Under the pieces are notes generated by a model. It searched no databases. It saw only the letters and a program-made list of their open reading frames with translations, and was not told where the DNA came from. From positions 20,415-84,414 of the forward strand of contig JAZUHH010000012.1 of assembly GCA_045641625.1 (NCBI GenBank): a stretch of DNA of 64,000 bases. Reading direction: 5' to 3'. The DNA is from UBA1723 sp045641625. GTDB lineage: Bacteria > Bacteroidota > Bacteroidia > Bacteroidales > Paludibacteraceae. Positions 62,249 through 64,000 of this stretch are shown piece after piece. Each line of letters begins with the position of its first letter. Position 1 is the stretch's first letter. The position numbers were made by a program, and so were the translations under genes.

Positions 62249-63640
62249 ATGAGGAAGAAATTACTTTCTTTGCTTGCATCGTTCTCTTTGTGTGCGTCAA
62301 TGTTCGCAATAACAAATATGTGCATCAAACTTAAGGACGGTGCTGTGGTCAAGTATAACATCGAAGATGTGGAGGAGGTCTATTACGAAGGTGAAGAAAC
62401 TCAGGAAATCATGGCATGCGTAAAGCAGAAGGATGGTTCGGTAGTCAAGTATAGCATTGCGAATACGGAACAGGTCTATTATGAGGATGAAGAAGAAACT
62501 CCGGAAACTATTCCGAACGCCGGGGATTTTTGTTTTACTTTTAATGTGACTTCAGATTCTACTGTCGAGGTCAAAGATGGAACTAAATGTCAAGATTCTG
62601 CCATTGTAATTCCACCTAAAGTTATACTTGACGGTAAGGTGTATGTGGTTACAGCAATTGGAGATGATGCATTTTGGGGGTATGAATTGGTTAAGTCTGT
62701 AACTTTGCCTAATACAATAAAGGAAATTGGAAGTTATGCTTTTTGCTGCGAAAGTTTGGAACATATCAATATCCCAGAAAGTGTGACAAGTATAGGGCAT
62801 CATGCATTTAGTTCTCCCAAAGGTGGAATCTCAAATTTGACTGACATAGAAATCCCTTCGAGTGTAACTTATATTGGTCTGAGTGCATTTTATCAATGCT
62901 ATAAATTAAAACCCGAGTTGTTAGTGTATAACAATGGTACAAGGTGTTATGGATTGTTAGGAGATAGGGATGCGAATACTGAAATTGTCATTCCTGATGG
63001 GGTTACAGATATAGATGATTATGCATTTAATTATGAAAATAAACTAACAAAAGTTATAGTGCCTTCGAGTGTAACCAATATAGGACGAGAAGCTTTTTAT
63101 GGTAGTTTAAATCTTGATCTCTATATTGATAATTACGAGGAAAATGTAAAAACAGATGCTTATTCTATTAATTTTTGTAAATCAGTGACATGGATGAAGG
63201 TTAAAGAGCCTGTAGCCGAACTTGAATATGAGTATGTTGACCTTGGATTGCCAAGTGGATTGAAGTGGGCAACAACGAATTACGGAGCTACGAAACCAGA
63301 AGAACCAGGTGCTTCTATTAGGGCGTATGAGATAAGTGCTCCTTCTTTCGTAAATAAATGGAGAACTCCTACAATGAAGGAGATAGAAGAGTTGATTGAG
63401 AACTGCACTTGGACATGGACAGAACTGAATGGTGTAGTAGGCTATAAGGTAGAAAGTAAAGAAGCAGGTAATAGTAATTGGATTTTTCTTGCTTCTCAAT
63501 ACAGTTATTGGTCTTCTAGTATGACATCTTCATCGAAAAATGAGTGCCTCGACATTTTTGATATAAAATATAGGAATAGTATAAGCAAAAGCACGGAACG
63601 TCGCGAAAGTATGTGTAAAGTTCGTTTTGTTTCGGAATAA
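62249..63640 (+). CDS. BspA-like leucine-rich repeat protein with paralogous C-terminal domain
   Basis: A 463-residue protein with a signal peptide (MRKKLLSLLASFSLCASMFA). Two copies of a KDG module follow (MCIKLKDGAVVKYNIEDVEEVYYE and MACVKQKDGSVVKYSIANTEQVYYE). Residues about 95-310 hold BspA-type LRR_5 repeats (VTAIGDDAFWG, ITSIGHHAF-type turns, LPNTIKEIGSYAF, IPSSVTYIGLSAF, VPSSVTNIGREAF). The C-terminal about 135 residues (YVDLGLPSGLKWATTN, WRTPTMKEIEELI, YWSSSM, CKVRFV) match the Fibrobacter/Bacteroidota major-paralogous domain. Such proteins bind matrix proteins or other cells. No T9SS tail is visible, so its export route is unclear. Confidence 0.85.
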   Translation: MRKKLLSLLASFSLCASMFAITNMCIKLKDGAVVKYNIEDVEEVYYEGEETQEIMACVKQKDGSVVKYSIANTEQVYYEDEEETPETIPNAGDFCFTFNVTSDSTVEVKDGTKCQDSAIVIPPKVILDGKVYVVTAIGDDAFWGYELVKSVTLPNTIKEIGSYAFCCESLEHINIPESVTSIGHHAFSSPKGGISNLTDIEIPSSVTYIGLSAFYQCYKLKPELLVYNNGTRCYGLLGDRDANTEIVIPDGVTDIDDYAFNYENKLTKVIVPSSVTNIGREAFYGSLNLDLYIDNYEENVKTDAYSINFCKSVTWMKVKEPVAELEYEYVDLGLPSGLKWATTNYGATKPEEPGASIRAYEISAPSFVNKWRTPTMKEIEELIENCTWTWTELNGVVGYKVESKEAGNSNWIFLASQYSYWSSSMTSSSKNECLDIFDIKYRNSISKSTERRESMCKVRFVSE

Positions 63641-63653
63641 GTAATGGTATTAC

Positions 63654-63685
63654 TAGGGCGACAGCAATGTCGCCCTATTTTTTGA
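63654..63685 (+). terminator. Terminator after the LRR gene
   Basis: TAGGGCGACA-gcaa-TGTCGCCCTA followed by TTTTTT. Confidence 0.85.
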
Positions 63686-63745
63686 ATTTTATTCCTCGTC
63701 AAATCAGTCACTTATAAATATTTTCAAAAAATAATCTCTAAAACA

Positions 63746-63777
63746 TTTGGTCAGTAATTGAGAAAGCACTAATTTTG
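63746..63777 (+). promoter_or_regulatory. rRNA operon promoter
   Basis: TTTG at 63746-63749, 20-base spacer, TAATTTTG at 63770-63777: both boxes match the Bacteroidota consensus. Confidence 0.75.
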
Positions 63778-63783
63778 CATCCG

Positions 63784-63956
63784 CAATCGGGAAACAACGA
63801 TGCGAGCGAGGCCGAGCGAGGCCGAAAGAGATGAGCCGGAAGGTTCGCCACAGAGAAGGGATCTTTGACAAGAATTGCAATGCACAGGAAAGAAAGGTAG
63901 AAGGAACGAGAAGACGTATTCTGAGAGAAACAAGAAAAAGAATCAATTCTATAATA
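63784..63956 (+). other. rRNA operon leader
   Basis: About 170 bases between promoter and 16S. It contains a tandem 10-bp repeat GAGCGAGGCC (63804-63813, 63814-63823) and ATCTTTGACA (63861-63870), the usual antitermination-type sequence ahead of Bacteroidota 16S genes. Confidence 0.6.

Positions 63957-64000
<44 letters not shown>

Overview
The window looks like a chromosomal segment of a Bacteroidota bacterium, most likely order Bacteroidales and close to Prevotellaceae. Three things point there: promoters of the TAnnTTTG (-7) / TTTG (-33) type in front of many genes, type IX secretion (T9SS) C-terminal sorting domains on several secreted proteins, and a tmRNA whose tag reads GENNYALAA. The genes are dense, mostly intact and largely housekeeping or cell-envelope. 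I see no prophage, insertion sequence, integrase or CRISPR array.

Layout. 0-4.5 kb: two T9SS cargo proteins sharing a C-terminal domain, the second with two SGNH/CE12-type esterase domains (pectin or xylan deacetylation). 4.9-15.3 kb: an uncharacterised secreted protein, ribosomal protein S16, an M23 peptidase, a C69 dipeptidase, a small T9SS cargo protein, a LolA-like carrier with a membrane partner, and a WYL regulator. 15.3-20.4 kb (minus strand): a four-gene operon gmd-like, manA, TPR protein, T9SS plug protein. 20.5-23.1 kb: lipoprotein, 2[4Fe-4S] ferredoxin, DUF58 protein. 23.1-28.4 kb (minus): alpha/beta hydrolase, a large amidase with an inserted golvesin-like domain, DUF4197 protein. 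28.6-35.6 kb: GH3 glycosidase lipoprotein, a 1075-residue secreted HExxH protein, DUF2059 protein. 35.8-38.6 kb: small membrane protein, grpE-dnaJ, tRNA-Met and two identical tRNA-Glu(CTC). 38.6-45.3 kb: MATE transporter, two tandem paralogous membrane proteins, and an operon of outer-membrane barrel, kelch lipoprotein, beta-helix lipoprotein and secreted EEP-family phosphoesterase. 45.4-52 kb: flavoprotein, proS, ssrA, carbon-nitrogen hydrolase, GldL-like membrane protein, GH9 endoglucanase. 52-61 kb: universal stress protein, lytic transglycosylase, a YhcH-family protein, pcm, then RDD / SpoIIM / DUF4129 / DUF4350-like / MoxR. 61-64 kb: membrane protein, a short T9SS-type protein, a BspA-like LRR protein, and an rRNA operon promoter and leader running into the start of 16S rRNA.

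How the genes fit together. The carbohydrate-active genes (tandem SGNH esterase, GH3, GH9) suggest a plant-polysaccharide-degrading gut or rumen organism, but they are scattered and there is no SusC/SusD pair, so this is not a classical polysaccharide utilisation locus. T9SS is a recurring theme: cargo with sorting domains at 1, 1328, 11011, 31404 and probably 61768, a plug-protein gene at 15366 and a GldL-like protein at 49185. The plug gene shares an operon with sugar-nucleotide genes. The MoxR envelope-stress module is split, with DUF58 about 38 kb from MoxR.

Most notable: a Gmd homologue with His in place of the catalytic Tyr; the gmd/manA/TPR/plug operon; the multidomain HExxH T9SS protein; the amidase interrupted by a golvesin-like domain; the barrel-kelch-beta-helix-phosphoesterase cassette; and a 13-T tract inside a promoter spacer upstream of surface-protein genes. 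Functional calls rest on reading motifs by eye; no database search was run.
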